Assembly: GCA_963539215.1 (NCBI GenBank)
Contig: CAUTJT010000001.1
Span: 62,001 to 126,000 of the forward strand
Source: CAURNT01 sp963539215
GTDB taxonomy: Bacteria > Fusobacteriota > Fusobacteriia > Fusobacteriales > Leptotrichiaceae
Length of the DNA stretch: 64,000 nt
Direction of reading: 5' to 3'
The notes under the pieces were generated by a model that was given only the letters and a program-made list of their open reading frames with translations, had not been told where the DNA came from and searched no databases. Positions within the stretch are counted from its first letter, which is position 1. Every line of letters begins with the position of its first letter. The translations under genes were made by a program, and so were the position numbers. Of the stretch, positions 50,634 to 61,470 are shown piece by piece.

Positions 50634-52439
50634 TTATAACTCATTTAAAATTTGTGAAATATGTTTTGTTGCTAATAATAAGTTTATTCTTTCTTTTGCA
50701 TCTTCAAAAGTTGCTTCTTTAAATGGTACATCATTAGTTTTTTGAATTATAGCAAAGAATTTATCATTTTTAAATTCAACAGTATCTCCAACATTGGCAC
50801 TAAATAATTTTTGATTTATATCTTTATTATAACCTATTATAGGTAATGTATTTTCTTGTTGTATCCCTGCAAAACTTTCTATATTAAATTCTTTATATTT
50901 ACCTGTTTTATCTTCTTTAATACCATCCCAAGTAAGTTTATTTTTATTAATATCATCTATTAAATTTAATACATTTTGTTTAACTTTTTCACGACTAGCT
51001 TCACCTATACGGAACGAAATTAATATATGTCTTAATTCAGCTATATTTGAATTTGAACTATCTTTAGATACTATATATATTATATGATATCCAAATTGAG
51101 TTTTAACTGGTCCTACTATTTCTCCAGCTTTAGCTGCTGCTACTGCATCTCTAAATTCAGTAACATAATTAGAAATATCAGCTTTCCCTAAATTACCACC
51201 ATTATTTTTACTTCCTGGATCTTCTGATAATTCTTTAGCTTTAGCTGCAAAATTATCTTTAGTTAATGTTTTCATTAAGTTTTTAACATAAGTTTCAGTT
51301 TCTTTTTCATCTTCAGAAGTTGCTTTATATCCAAGAGACACAACTTGACCACCTATAGTGTGAGGTGTATTGAAATCAGATTTATTTGCATTAAATACAG
51401 CTCTCATTTCATTTTCATCTGCTTTATATGTAGCAAATAAATATTGTATATATTCATTAGCTATATATCTTAATTGTTGTTTAGGTAATAAATCTTCATT
51501 TAACTTTAGTCCATCTGCTAAAGCTTTATCTTTAAATTTAATTTGACCATTTAAAGATTTTTGTACATTTTCTTTTACAGATGCTATGAAAGCTTCATCA
51601 TATCCTGTTTCATTTTGTACATAACCATTTACTAAATCATTAATTACATCATATTCTTTATATACATATATATCTTGTTCAAAGAATGTTGTATTTAATT
51701 TATCAATTATAGGTTTTATATCATCACTATATGCTTTATACTTAGCATTGTCAAATATACCTTGTAGTAAAGATTCTATATATATCTCACCTTTTTCATT
51801 TAAGATAAGTTTTTTAATTTCTTCTTTTGATTCTTCTAAAGTTTTACCTTCGAATTCATTAAATTTCAATCTGTTATATCTTTGTGTTATTTCTTCATCA
51901 CTAACTTTTATCTTACTTTCAACAATTTCTAATCTTTTTTGATTTAATAAGAAATCTTTTATTTGTTCTCTTAGAGCTTCAACTGTAACACCCTTTGCAT
52001 TTAATCCAGCAATTAATTGCTTAGCTCCACCTACTTGATCTTCAAGTTCTTTATATTTTGCATCTATTTCTGATTTTGATACTTTAGCAGATAATTGTTT
52101 TGTTAATATTTTGTCCGCTGCATTTGTAATTAAACTATTTAAAACATATTCTTTTATTACTTCATCAGGTAATTCAACTTTTTTTGTTTCAGTAGTTTTT
52201 TCTTTATTTCCATCATTTGGAGTAGCTACTACTAATTGTTTTAATTGAGTATTAACACTTTCATATAATTTATCAAAATCTTCTTTATATATTTTTTCAC
52301 CATCTATTTTCAATAATACTGTTTTACTTTCTCTATTAAATAAAAAAGCATATCCTTGTATTGCAATAGGTATTATCATACATAAAGCTATAATGATAGT
52401 TATAATCTTCATGGAATTACCCATTTTTCTTGCCGCCAT
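50634..52439 (-). CDS. Peptidyl-prolyl isomerase, PpiD/SurA-like chaperone
   Basis: 601 residues. One N-terminal membrane anchor (about 10-33) leads to a SurA/PpiD-type chaperone region (GEKIYKEDFDKLYE, then LPDEVIKEYVLNSLI). A parvulin domain follows at about 400-455 with NNGGNLGKADISNYVTEF and GEIVGPVKTQFGYHII. A second, degenerate parvulin-like repeat (AELRHILISFRIGE) follows. It would face the periplasm and help fold outer-membrane proteins. Single gene with its own strong promoter and terminator. Confidence 0.85.
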   Translation of the reverse strand: MAARKMGNSMKIITIIIALCMIIPIAIQGYAFLFNRESKTVLLKIDGEKIYKEDFDKLYESVNTQLKQLVVATPNDGNKEKTTETKKVELPDEVIKEYVLNSLITNAADKILTKQLSAKVSKSEIDAKYKELEDQVGGAKQLIAGLNAKGVTVEALREQIKDFLLNQKRLEIVESKIKVSDEEITQRYNRLKFNEFEGKTLEESKEEIKKLILNEKGEIYIESLLQGIFDNAKYKAYSDDIKPIIDKLNTTFFEQDIYVYKEYDVINDLVNGYVQNETGYDEAFIASVKENVQKSLNGQIKFKDKALADGLKLNEDLLPKQQLRYIANEYIQYLFATYKADENEMRAVFNANKSDFNTPHTIGGQVVSLGYKATSEDEKETETYVKNLMKTLTKDNFAAKAKELSEDPGSKNNGGNLGKADISNYVTEFRDAVAAAKAGEIVGPVKTQFGYHIIYIVSKDSSNSNIAELRHILISFRIGEASREKVKQNVLNLIDDINKNKLTWDGIKEDKTGKYKEFNIESFAGIQQENTLPIIGYNKDINQKLFSANVGDTVEFKNDKFFAIIQKTNDVPFKEATFEDAKERINLLLATKHISQILNEL

Positions 52440-52492
52440 TACTTTTCCTCCTATTTTTAATTATATCTACTTTTTAAATTTTAGACTATAGT

Positions 52493-52521
52493 ATTATATC
52501 ACTTAAACATTTAAATTTCAA
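52493..52521 (-). promoter_or_regulatory. Promoter of the ppiD-like gene
   Basis: Minus strand: TTGAAA (52516-52521), 17-base spacer, TATAAT (52493-52498). Confidence 0.75.
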
Positions 52522-52546
52522 TATTTATACATTATATTTATCTTTG

Positions 52547-53197
52547 TTAATATTTCTTATTATGTAATCTCCAGAAATTTAATTCTTGTAATTTTGCTGA
52601 AATATCAGAATTAACAACTGAAATATCATTACTTAATTCTAATTTTGATGCTGTCATATTAAGGATTGCATTTATTCCACTATCTACAATATCTTTTGCA
52701 ACTGTTTGAGCATATTCACTATTAACTGCAAGTATAGCCGAATGTATATTATTTTCCTTAATAAATGATGAACATTCTTCAATATTTTTAACAATTAAAT
52801 CAGATTCTGCTATTTTAGTTCCTATTTTCTTAGGATCTTTTTCAAATATTCCAACTAATTTAAATCCTTTACCTAATACATCAATATTAGAAGCTATCAT
52901 AGTACCCATTTTACCATATCCAACTAAAATTAAATCATTAGTTTCATCTATACCTAAAATATTCTCTATTATTTCTATAAGTTTTACTATATTATACCCT
53001 TTACCTCTAACTCCAAACTCTCCAAAAGTAGATAAATCCTTTCTTACTTGTACTGCAGTTGTATTCATTTTATGAGATAACTCACCAGAATTTACTTCAG
53101 TTTTAGTTTTAGACATTTCTTTTAAAATACCCAAGTATAGTGTTAATCTTGCAACAATACGATCAGAAATATCTTTTGCCTCATATTTACTTTTCAT
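52547..53197 (-). CDS. rex: Redox-sensing transcriptional repressor Rex
   Basis: 216 residues. The N-terminal winged helix contains MNTTAVQVRKDLSTFGEFGVRGKGYN (in two parts, about 45-72), the family's DNA-binding signature. A Rossmann domain follows with LVGYGKMGTMIASN (about 90-103). Rex releases DNA when NADH is high and usually controls fermentation genes. Last gene of the gatC-to-rex operon. pflB at 62 kb is a candidate target, but I did not find a clear Rex palindrome. Confidence 0.93.
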   Translation of the reverse strand: MKSKYEAKDISDRIVARLTLYLGILKEMSKTKTEVNSGELSHKMNTTAVQVRKDLSTFGEFGVRGKGYNIVKLIEIIENILGIDETNDLILVGYGKMGTMIASNIDVLGKGFKLVGIFEKDPKKIGTKIAESDLIVKNIEECSSFIKENNIHSAILAVNSEYAQTVAKDIVDSGINAILNMTASKLELSNDISVVNSDISAKLQELNFWRLHNKKY

Positions 53198-53209
53198 AAC
53201 TTTCTCCTT

Positions 53210-54136
53210 CTATTTTAAAATATCATTCAAATTTATTTGTCTTCCATTTATGAAATCTGTTGCTTTTTGTTTCTTTTTACCTTCTAACTTTAATTCTTTT
53301 ATTAAAATTGCACCATCACTAGTTTTAACTTTTATGCCATCTTTACCTAAAGATAAAACCGTACCAGGTATTTCATTTCCTGCATATTCTACATACATTG
53401 AATCATAAAGCTTTAAAACCTTATCATTTAATGTAGTATAAGCTACAGGGAAAGGATTCATCCCTCTTATTTTATTAAATATATTTATAGATTTATCATT
53501 AAAATCTATTTTAGTTTCTTCCTTTTTTATAGGTTTAACAAAAGTTGCTAAACTACTATCTTGCTGATATCTAATAACTTTATTTTCTTTCATTAATTTT
53601 ATAGTTTCTTTAACACCTTCTGCACCTAGAACTTTTAACCTATCATGTAATGTCCCCAAATTATCTTCCAAATATATTGGAGTTTCTTTAGTAAGTATAA
53701 CATCTCCTTCATCAAGTCCTTCACTTATATACATTATACTAACACCTGTTTTATCATCACCATTAATTATAGCTGCATGTATTGGAGCAGCACCTCTATA
53801 TTTAGGCAACAATGATGAATGTACATTTATTATACCATACTTAGGAATATCAATAATATTTTTAGGTATTATCATACCATAAGCTACAACTACTATAAGA
53901 TCTGGATTATATTCTTTTATCAAATTATATGTTTCATCAACTCTCAAACTTTTAGGTTGTACTATATCTATACCATTATCTAATGCAAATTGTTTAACCG
54001 GACTAAAAGTTATCTTATTTCCTCTACCATTTACCTTATCAACTTTAGTAAATACTGCTAGTAACTCAGTATTTTCATATAGATATTTTAAAGTATCTAA
54101 AGCAAAATCAGGAGTTCCCATAAATAAAGTTCTCAT
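53210..54136 (-). CDS. fmt: Methionyl-tRNA formyltransferase
   Basis: 308 residues with MRTLFMGTPDFALDTL at the start, the formyl-transfer core INVHSSLLPKYRGAAPIHAAI, and a C-terminal tRNA-binding domain. I take the second of two adjacent ATGs (54136), which is better spaced from AAGGAG. Next to def, the deformylase that removes the same group, with an 11-base gap. Confidence 0.94.
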   Translation of the reverse strand: MRTLFMGTPDFALDTLKYLYENTELLAVFTKVDKVNGRGNKITFSPVKQFALDNGIDIVQPKSLRVDETYNLIKEYNPDLIVVVAYGMIIPKNIIDIPKYGIINVHSSLLPKYRGAAPIHAAIINGDDKTGVSIMYISEGLDEGDVILTKETPIYLEDNLGTLHDRLKVLGAEGVKETIKLMKENKVIRYQQDSSLATFVKPIKKEETKIDFNDKSINIFNKIRGMNPFPVAYTTLNDKVLKLYDSMYVEYAGNEIPGTVLSLGKDGIKVKTSDGAILIKELKLEGKKKQKATDFINGRQINLNDILK

Positions 54137-54147
54137 CATACTCCTTA

Positions 54148-54657
54148 CTACTCTACATCAAATTCTCTTGGTATAGAGTTTTTTTTCATCAATTCTAATT
54201 TTTTTCTTATTAAATTTCTACTAAGCGGTGATATTTTATCTATGAATAAGACACCATCTAAATGATCTAATTCATGTTGAAATGCACGTGACATTAAACC
54301 TTCTAATAATTCCTCATGAACTTCATTATTTTCATCCATATATTTAACTCTTATTTTTTCAGGTCTAGTTACATTTCTATATACACCAGGTATACTTAAA
54401 CATCCTTCTTCAAATTCAATAAGTTCATCACCAAATTCTAATATTTCAGGATTTATTATTTTCAATTTTCGCCCTTCTACATCAAGAACAAAAAATCTTT
54501 TATCTATACCTATTTGATTAGCAGCAAGACCTATACCATTGGCTTTCTCCATAACTTTCATCATTCTATCTAAAATTATTCTTAAATCATCATCAACCTT
54601 ATCTACTTCTGTTGATTTAGTTCTTAGTATAGAATTCTCGTAAACATATATTTTCAT
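54148..54657 (-). CDS. def: Peptide deformylase
   Basis: 169 residues. All three metal-site motifs are intact: GIGLAANQIG, EEGCLSIPG with the Cys ligand, and QHELDHLDG with the two His ligands and catalytic Glu. Removes the formyl group from nascent N-terminal Met. Confidence 0.96.
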   Translation of the reverse strand: MKIYVYENSILRTKSTEVDKVDDDLRIILDRMMKVMEKANGIGLAANQIGIDKRFFVLDVEGRKLKIINPEILEFGDELIEFEEGCLSIPGVYRNVTRPEKIRVKYMDENNEVHEELLEGLMSRAFQHELDHLDGVLFIDKISPLSRNLIRKKLELMKKNSIPREFDVE

Positions 54658-54670
54658 TTGTATCCTCCAT

Positions 54671-56596
54671 CTAACTTAAAGGATCAACATCTATTAATAC
54701 TCTAATACTAGAGTTACTTTGATCCTTAATCGATTTTAATAAAGATCTATTTTTCATCATTTCCTTGTTATTTGTTTTTATATATATTACATTTCTATAA
54801 TCATCATTTAACTTATATATATTAGCCTTATCTGGATGAGATACATAATTAAATTTATCATAAACTAAGGCATATATATTTAGAATCTTTCTCTTTGATT
54901 TTTCCTCATTTTTAGAAGAAACTATTATTTTTATATACTTAACAAAAGGTGGTAATTTAACTAATTCCCTTAGTGCCATATCCTCTTCATAGTATCTTTT
55001 AAAATCTGAATTTTTAATTGATTCTATCAGATTTGAATCACTATTATATGTTTGTATTATTACCTTACCTTTTTTATCGCCACGACCAGAACGACCTGCA
55101 GCTTGAGTTACAAGTTGAAAAGTTTTCTCTCCGGCTCTAAAATCTGAAAATTGTAATATTTGATCAGAATTAATTACACCAACTAAAGTTACATTAGGAA
55201 AATGAAAACCTTTAGCTACAATTTGAGTACCAACCAAAATTTGATATTTTTGATTTATAAAATCGGTATAAGCTTTTTTTAATAGCTTATTTGTTTTCAT
55301 TGTAGTTGAATCCATTCTCAATATATTTTCTTTTCCAAATAATTCATCTAATTCTTCTTCTAATTTTTCAGTGCCCATTCCTAAAAAATTAAATTTATCA
55401 GACTCACAATTAGGACATTTTTTATACATATTAGTGCTATATTCACAATGTGAACACTTTAATTTATTAGTTTGCTTATAGTACTGCAGATTAACACTAC
55501 ATCTAGGACATTTTAATTTTTCATTACAATCATAGCATTTAACTTGGATTGAATGAGATTTTCTATTTAGTATAAGTATAACTTGTTCTCCTCTTGATAT
55601 AGTATCTTTTATATTTTCTAACAATATTTTTGAAATATAGCCTTTTTCATTTTCAAGATTAACAACTTCAACCTCTGGCAAACTAGCTCCATTATATCTT
55701 TCATTAAGTTCTAGTAATTTAATTTGTCCGTTTTGTGCATAATAATAAGTTTCAAAAGAAGGAGTTGCACTACCAAATATGACTTTACATCCTTCAAGCA
55801 TGGATCTTTTAAGTGCAACATTTCTTGTATGATACCTAGCATTATCTTCTTGCTTATATGTATTTTCATGTTCTTCATCAATTATTATGTACCCAAGATC
55901 TTTAACAGGAGCAAATATTGCAGATCTTGCTCCTATAACTATTCTAGTTTTACCAGAATATATCTTTTCCCACTCTTCTTTTTTCTTACTTGAACTCATC
56001 TTACTATGTATTATAGAAATATTATCTCCAAATATTTTTTTAAATCCACTAACCATTTGAGTTGTTAAAGATATTTCAGGAACAAGAAATATACTTCCTT
56101 TTTTTCTCTTAAGTGCTTCTATTATCAATTTAATATATATTTGAGTTTTCCCACTTCCTGTTATACCGTGAAGTAAAAAATATAATTCCTTACCATTTAC
56201 TATTTCACTATATATTTTATATTGTTTTTCACTCAATTCTACATCTTCTTTTATATCAATATCTTCAATTTCTAATTTTTCAATAGACTCTAAACTCATT
56301 TTATCATAAGGCCCAATAAGAGCTAATGAGGCAAAAAAATCAGTAATATAGTATGTATTTATGAATATTGCAAGATTTAATATATTTTCTGGTATTTTAG
56401 GAATATCTGAAAGTACTTTGTTTATACTTTTTATCTTAAAATCTCCTATATCTTCTTTTTTACTCTCCCTTATTACTATACCTAATAATTTAGAATTTGC
56501 AAAATCAACCTCACAATAAGTTCCTATAGAAAGTTCAATATCTGAACTATACGTATAGGTACTTTTTCTTTTTTGTACATAAATTTGATAATACAT
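54671..56596 (-). CDS. priA: Primosomal replication restart helicase PriA
   Basis: 641 residues. N-terminal 3'-DNA-binding domain, helicase Walker A LLHGITGSGKTQIY, DEEH box IIDEEHENTYKQED, and a zinc-binding region with eight Cys in four pairs (CYDCNEKLKCPRC and LKCSHC with KKCPNC). QAAGRSGRGDKKG is motif VI. Somewhat shorter than the E. coli protein (about 730). Sits 8 bases after the PBP gene. Confidence 0.94.
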   Translation of the reverse strand: MYYQIYVQKRKSTYTYSSDIELSIGTYCEVDFANSKLLGIVIRESKKEDIGDFKIKSINKVLSDIPKIPENILNLAIFINTYYITDFFASLALIGPYDKMSLESIEKLEIEDIDIKEDVELSEKQYKIYSEIVNGKELYFLLHGITGSGKTQIYIKLIIEALKRKKGSIFLVPEISLTTQMVSGFKKIFGDNISIIHSKMSSSKKKEEWEKIYSGKTRIVIGARSAIFAPVKDLGYIIIDEEHENTYKQEDNARYHTRNVALKRSMLEGCKVIFGSATPSFETYYYAQNGQIKLLELNERYNGASLPEVEVVNLENEKGYISKILLENIKDTISRGEQVILILNRKSHSIQVKCYDCNEKLKCPRCSVNLQYYKQTNKLKCSHCEYSTNMYKKCPNCESDKFNFLGMGTEKLEEELDELFGKENILRMDSTTMKTNKLLKKAYTDFINQKYQILVGTQIVAKGFHFPNVTLVGVINSDQILQFSDFRAGEKTFQLVTQAAGRSGRGDKKGKVIIQTYNSDSNLIESIKNSDFKRYYEEDMALRELVKLPPFVKYIKIIVSSKNEEKSKRKILNIYALVYDKFNYVSHPDKANIYKLNDDYRNVIYIKTNNKEMMKNRSLLKSIKDQSNSSIRVLIDVDPLS

Positions 56597-56604
56597 ATCT
56601 CCCC

Positions 56605-58605
56605 CTATTGTAACTCAAGTTTAATTAAGTCACCTTTTTTTATAACCTTACCAGATTCAGGATATTGAGATATAACTCTACCATGTCCCCTTATTTCTAC
56701 TTTATATCCATATAAATTAAGCTTAATTATATTTTTTCTAGTTAAACCTTTTAAATTAGGCATTAGATTAATAGCCAAAGCTTCATTTAATTTATTTATA
56801 TTATTATTGTTATTATCTGTAGTTATAACACCTTCTTCTTTTAACAGATGTTTACTGTCTATATTATCAGAATTAGGCAATATATTTTCATATTTAATAA
56901 CCTTATCTAACACATCTCTTACCATAGGTAAGGCAACAGCGGCACCATAATATGCACCATGAGGTTCATCAACTGTTACAAGTATAGAATATTTAGGATT
57001 GTCTACCGGGAAAAAAGTAAAGAATGAAGAAAAGTATTTACCTGATTCATAACCATTAGGCCCTGCTTTTTGTGCTGTACCCGTTTTCCCTCCAAGTCTA
57101 TATCCTTCAAGTTTTATTCCTTGTCCTGTACCTTCTGATACAACTTTTTCTAGTATATTTCTTATTCTTCTACTAGTATCCTCACTAACCACTTTACTTT
57201 TAATTGTAGGACTAAATTCCTTTATTATATTTCCTTCTTTATCAATTATTTTATCAACTAATCTTGGTTGTATTAAATTTCCGCCATTTACACTTGCATT
57301 AAGTGCTGTTAATATTTGCAACTGTGTCATATTTATACCTTGACCAAAAGAGACATTAGAACGTCTAACTTCGGTAAATTGTTTAGTTGTCATCATTTTA
57401 ACAGAAGTTTCAAACGATGTATCTATACCCGTTTTATTTCCTAAACCAAATTTAACAAGATAATTATAGAATACAGAAGGATCCATCATTTGAGAAATTT
57501 TAACTAAACCAACGTTTCCAGAATGTGCCATTATTTTACTTACACTCATAGTACCTGTAGTTGTATTATCATGATCTTTTATAGTTCTATTTTTTATTCT
57601 AATACTACCACTTGAACTAATTTGCGTATTTTCATTTATTTTACCATCATCCATAGCCGCAGCTACTGTTATTGGTTTAAATATTGATCCAGGTTCAAAT
57701 AAAGATGTTATATTATAGTTTTTTATTTCAGCTTTATTCGTTGCTTTTGGATATGAATCCATAGCAAGTATTCTACCCGTATCTGTTTCCATTATTATAC
57801 CCATAGCTGAAACTGGCGTATATGCTTCATATGCATTTTTTAATACATCATCTAAAGCATATTGGAATATTGAATTTATAGATAATACAAGATTTTTACC
57901 CGGTTCATCTTTTTTTTCAACTTTTTGATCCAAAAGATAAGGTAAAGTATACTCTGCTACCCCTGGTGTAAATGGTCTAGTACCTGATACTATTCCATCT
58001 ATACCTTTAAGATAATCTTGATATTTATGTTCAAGTCCATAAACACCTATTCCTTCTTTATTTAAATATCCAACCAATGTTTCAAAAACACTATTATCAG
58101 TATATTTTCTTTCAAATACTCTATTAAAAGATATAAATCTTCCTTTAAAGAATCCCTTCTTTTTTTTCTTTTCATCCTTAATCAATTTTTCAATTTCTTC
58201 TCTTTGATCTAAAGTAATCAAAGTTTTTTCAAAAGGATAATATTTATTACCCTTAGCTCTTTTTTCTATTATTTTACTTTTAACTTCTATTAAATCAAGG
58301 TCTGTTATAACCTTAGATAATATTTCTATAAATTTATTTATTTCTTCATCATTAGCAAATAAAGTAGGATCTATTATAAAGTTTTGAAATTCTAAATCCT
58401 GTGCTATTTCTAATTTATCACTAGTAATTATAGAGCCACGTTTTGCTTTAACTTCTGCTTTATATTCTAAATTTTCACTTATTATACCATAACGAGAAAT
58501 TTTAAAAAACTGTAGTAAAAACGTTAAAATTATTATACATATTATTAAAGTACCTGATACTATTAAATATGTTTTACCTAACTTTGAATAATTATTTGAT
58601 TTCAT
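56605..58605 (-). CDS. Penicillin-binding protein 2/3 (FtsI/SpoVD type) with PASTA domain
   Basis: A 666-residue inner-membrane transpeptidase. One N-terminal membrane segment (about 13-34), a dimerisation domain, then transpeptidase motifs FEPGSIFKP (catalytic Ser), HSGN, and GGKTGTAQ. A single PASTA domain closes the protein (NLMPNLKGLTRKNIIKLNLY to the end). Most likely the septal FtsI-type enzyme, but no division genes are adjacent. Located between gatB and priA. Confidence 0.88.
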   Translation of the reverse strand: MKSNNYSKLGKTYLIVSGTLIICIIILTFLLQFFKISRYGIISENLEYKAEVKAKRGSIITSDKLEIAQDLEFQNFIIDPTLFANDEEINKFIEILSKVITDLDLIEVKSKIIEKRAKGNKYYPFEKTLITLDQREEIEKLIKDEKKKKKGFFKGRFISFNRVFERKYTDNSVFETLVGYLNKEGIGVYGLEHKYQDYLKGIDGIVSGTRPFTPGVAEYTLPYLLDQKVEKKDEPGKNLVLSINSIFQYALDDVLKNAYEAYTPVSAMGIIMETDTGRILAMDSYPKATNKAEIKNYNITSLFEPGSIFKPITVAAAMDDGKINENTQISSSGSIRIKNRTIKDHDNTTTGTMSVSKIMAHSGNVGLVKISQMMDPSVFYNYLVKFGLGNKTGIDTSFETSVKMMTTKQFTEVRRSNVSFGQGINMTQLQILTALNASVNGGNLIQPRLVDKIIDKEGNIIKEFSPTIKSKVVSEDTSRRIRNILEKVVSEGTGQGIKLEGYRLGGKTGTAQKAGPNGYESGKYFSSFFTFFPVDNPKYSILVTVDEPHGAYYGAAVALPMVRDVLDKVIKYENILPNSDNIDSKHLLKEEGVITTDNNNNNINKLNEALAINLMPNLKGLTRKNIIKLNLYGYKVEIRGHGRVISQYPESGKVIKKGDLIKLELQ

Positions 58606-58607
58606 AA

Positions 58608-60044
58608 TTAATTATCCTTAGATATATTCTTAATTAATAATTCTTGAACAAGTTTTGGATTAGCTTTACCTTTAGATATTTTCATAGCAGAACCCATCAA
58701 TGCTTTTATAGCTCTATCTTTACCATTTAAATAATCTTGTACAGATTCAGGATTTTCATTTATCACTTGTTGAACTATAGCCTCAATCTGTGAAGTATCA
58801 GATATTTGTATTAATCCTTTTTCTTTTATAATCTCATCAGGTTTTTGAGATTTTTCAAGCATTATTTCAAATATTTCTTTTGCAATTTTAGAACTAATCT
58901 CACCTTTATCTATATATTTAATTAAACTAGCAAGATCTTCAGAAGAAATACTAAATTCTTCTATGCTTATATATTGTTCTTTAAGAACTCTTAAAACTTC
59001 TGTTAATATCCAGTTAGTAGAAAGTTTAGGATTACCAGATAATTCAACTACTTTTTCAAAATAATTCGCAAGTTCTATTGAACTTACTAAATTTTGTGCA
59101 TCTATTTCACTTAATGAATAATTTTTAATAAACCTAGCTTGTTTTTCATCTGCAAATTCTGGCATTTCTTTTTTAATCTTTTCTATTCTATCTTCAGATA
59201 TTAAAAGTCTAGGAAGATCTGGTTCTGGGAAATATCTATAATCCATAGCTTCTTCTTTATTACGCATAGTTCTTGTAATACCAAGTTCATCATCCCAAAG
59301 TCTTGTTTCTTGTATAACTCTTCCACCATTTTCTATAATTTCCATTTGTCTATTTGCTTCATACTCTATAGCTCTAACTACAGCTTTAAATGAATTTAAA
59401 TTCTTAGTTTCTGTTCTAGTACCAAGTTTTTCGCTACCTTTTTCTTTAATTGAAACATTAGCATCACACCTTAAAGAACCAAGTTCCATGCTTACATCAC
59501 TAACACCTGTATATTTTAATCTTTCTTTTAAAGTGTTCAAATACACATATGCATCTTGTGGGCTTTTCATACAAGGTTTAGTAACTATTTCTATTAAAGG
59601 CATAGAAGCACGATTAAAGTTTAATATTGATTCATGTTTAGTATGTATACTTTTAGCCGTATCTTCTTCAATTTGTATTCTTTCTATTTCAACTCTAATA
59701 TTTTTATCATTTCTACTAAATTCTAAATATCCATTTTCTGCATAAGGTTTAAAATATTGTGTTATTTGATAATTTTTAGGTGAATCAGGATAGAAATAAT
59801 TTTTTCTATCAAAATAACTTACTCTATTAATATCACAATTTAAGGCAAGAGCTGCTTTAATTGCATAATTTAGTACTTCTTCATTAAATTTAGGTAATGC
59901 TCCTGGCATACCTGTTGATGTTGGAGAAATACATGTATTAGGTAGCTGAGAATCATAGTCAGCATTTGAATTACACCAAATTTTAGATTTAGTTTTTAAC
60001 TGACAGTGAACCTCTAGACCAATAACTATATCATATTCTTTCAT
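58608..60044 (-). CDS. gatB: Asp/Glu-tRNA amidotransferase subunit GatB
   Basis: 478 residues beginning EYDIVIGLEVHCQLKTKSKIW. The cradle domain has SPTSTGMPGALPKFNEEVL and RMNRASMPLIEI-like NFNRASMPLIEIVTKP. A C-terminal YqeY-like tail domain ends with LMGSAMKISKGKANPKLV. Converts mischarged Glu-tRNA-Gln or Asp-tRNA-Asn with GatA and GatC. Overlaps gatA by 14 bases. Confidence 0.96.
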   Translation of the reverse strand: MKEYDIVIGLEVHCQLKTKSKIWCNSNADYDSQLPNTCISPTSTGMPGALPKFNEEVLNYAIKAALALNCDINRVSYFDRKNYFYPDSPKNYQITQYFKPYAENGYLEFSRNDKNIRVEIERIQIEEDTAKSIHTKHESILNFNRASMPLIEIVTKPCMKSPQDAYVYLNTLKERLKYTGVSDVSMELGSLRCDANVSIKEKGSEKLGTRTETKNLNSFKAVVRAIEYEANRQMEIIENGGRVIQETRLWDDELGITRTMRNKEEAMDYRYFPEPDLPRLLISEDRIEKIKKEMPEFADEKQARFIKNYSLSEIDAQNLVSSIELANYFEKVVELSGNPKLSTNWILTEVLRVLKEQYISIEEFSISSEDLASLIKYIDKGEISSKIAKEIFEIMLEKSQKPDEIIKEKGLIQISDTSQIEAIVQQVINENPESVQDYLNGKDRAIKALMGSAMKISKGKANPKLVQELLIKNISKDN

Positions 60045-61470
60045 AATCTATTTCTCCTCTCTCTTTTTCATATATATGCCCTATATTTAATAGCATATCT
60101 TCTTTAAAATAGTTTCCTATCAACTGTATTCCTACAGGTAAGCCATCAACAAAACCAGCAGGAACTGACATTGCAGGAAGACCTGCAAGTGAAACAGATA
60201 CTGTATATATATCAGATAAATACATTTCTATTGGTTTACTTGATTTTTCTCCCTTTTTAAATGCAGTAGTTGGTGTTGTCGGAGTTATTATTATATCTAC
60301 ATCTTTAAAAGCATTTTGGAAATCATCTTTAATTAATCTTCTTACCTGAGAAGCTTTCTTAAAGTAAGCATCATAAAATCCTGAACTTAATACATATGAA
60401 CCTATCATTATTCTTCTTTTAACTTCATTACCAAAACCTTCACTTCTTGTTTTTACATACATATCTTCTATGTTATCACTTTCAGCTCTATAACCATATC
60501 TAACACCATCATATCTTGAAAGATTTGAAGAAGCTTCAGCAGATGAAATAATATAGTAAGTTGATATTGAATATTTCATATACTTAAGATCTATATTAAC
60601 AAGTTCAGCACCTAATGAAACTAAAGTATTTAATGCTTCATCTATAACATTTTTCACTTTTTCATTTAATCCATTAAAGAATTCTTGTGATATCCCTATT
60701 TTTAATCCTTTAATGTCTCTATTTAATAAAGAGGCATAATCAGGAACTTCTACATCTAAAGTTGTTAAATCATTTTCATCAAATCCAGCTATTATTCCTA
60801 AAGTTTTAGCTATATCTTCAGAACTTCTTGCTATTATACCTATTTGATCAAGAGAAGAAGAAAATGCCATTAGACCATATCTAGAAACTCTACCATATGT
60901 AGGTTTTAATCCAATTGTTCCCGTTAATGCTGCAGGTTGTCTAACAGATCCACCAGTATCACTTCCTAGTGCTATTGGCACCTCAAGAGAGGCCACAGCA
61001 GCTGCAGCTCCTCCACTTGAACCTCCTGGAACTCTATCTAAATCCCAAGGATTAGAAACTGATTTAAATGAAGAATTTTCATTTGAAGAACCCATAGCAA
61101 ATTCATCCATATTTGTTTTTCCAACTAAAGGAATATGAGCATCTTTTAATTTTTTAACAACAGTTGCATCATATGTTCCTTTATACCCTTTTAATATTTT
61201 TGAGGCTGCTGTAGTCAACTCGCCTCTTGATACAATATTATCTTTAAGAGCTATAGGAACTCCTCTAAGTGGCGTATTTTCTTTTATAGAATCTGCAATC
61301 TTTGCTGTATTAAGAGCATTTTCTTCTTCAAGCGAAATAAAAGCACCTATTTTATTATCCACATCTTTTATTCTAGATAATATACTTTTTGTAGCATCAA
61401 CTGAACTAATCTCACCTTGTGATATTTTTTTCTCAATTTCACTTGCAGTTAAAGTATATATTTTATTCAT
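60031..61470 (-). CDS. gatA: Asp/Glu-tRNA amidotransferase subunit GatA
   Basis: 479-residue amidase. The Ser-cisSer-Lys triad is in ALKDNI and VPGGSSGGAAAAV with GSDTGGSVRQPAA. It liberates ammonia from glutamine for GatB. I prefer ATG 61470, with AGGTGA six bases upstream, to the GTG nine bases earlier; both overlap the end of gatC. Confidence 0.96.
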   Translation of the reverse strand: MNKIYTLTASEIEKKISQGEISSVDATKSILSRIKDVDNKIGAFISLEEENALNTAKIADSIKENTPLRGVPIALKDNIVSRGELTTAASKILKGYKGTYDATVVKKLKDAHIPLVGKTNMDEFAMGSSNENSSFKSVSNPWDLDRVPGGSSGGAAAAVASLEVPIALGSDTGGSVRQPAALTGTIGLKPTYGRVSRYGLMAFSSSLDQIGIIARSSEDIAKTLGIIAGFDENDLTTLDVEVPDYASLLNRDIKGLKIGISQEFFNGLNEKVKNVIDEALNTLVSLGAELVNIDLKYMKYSISTYYIISSAEASSNLSRYDGVRYGYRAESDNIEDMYVKTRSEGFGNEVKRRIMIGSYVLSSGFYDAYFKKASQVRRLIKDDFQNAFKDVDIIITPTTPTTAFKKGEKSSKPIEMYLSDIYTVSVSLAGLPAMSVPAGFVDGLPVGIQLIGNYFKEDMLLNIGHIYEKERGEIDYERI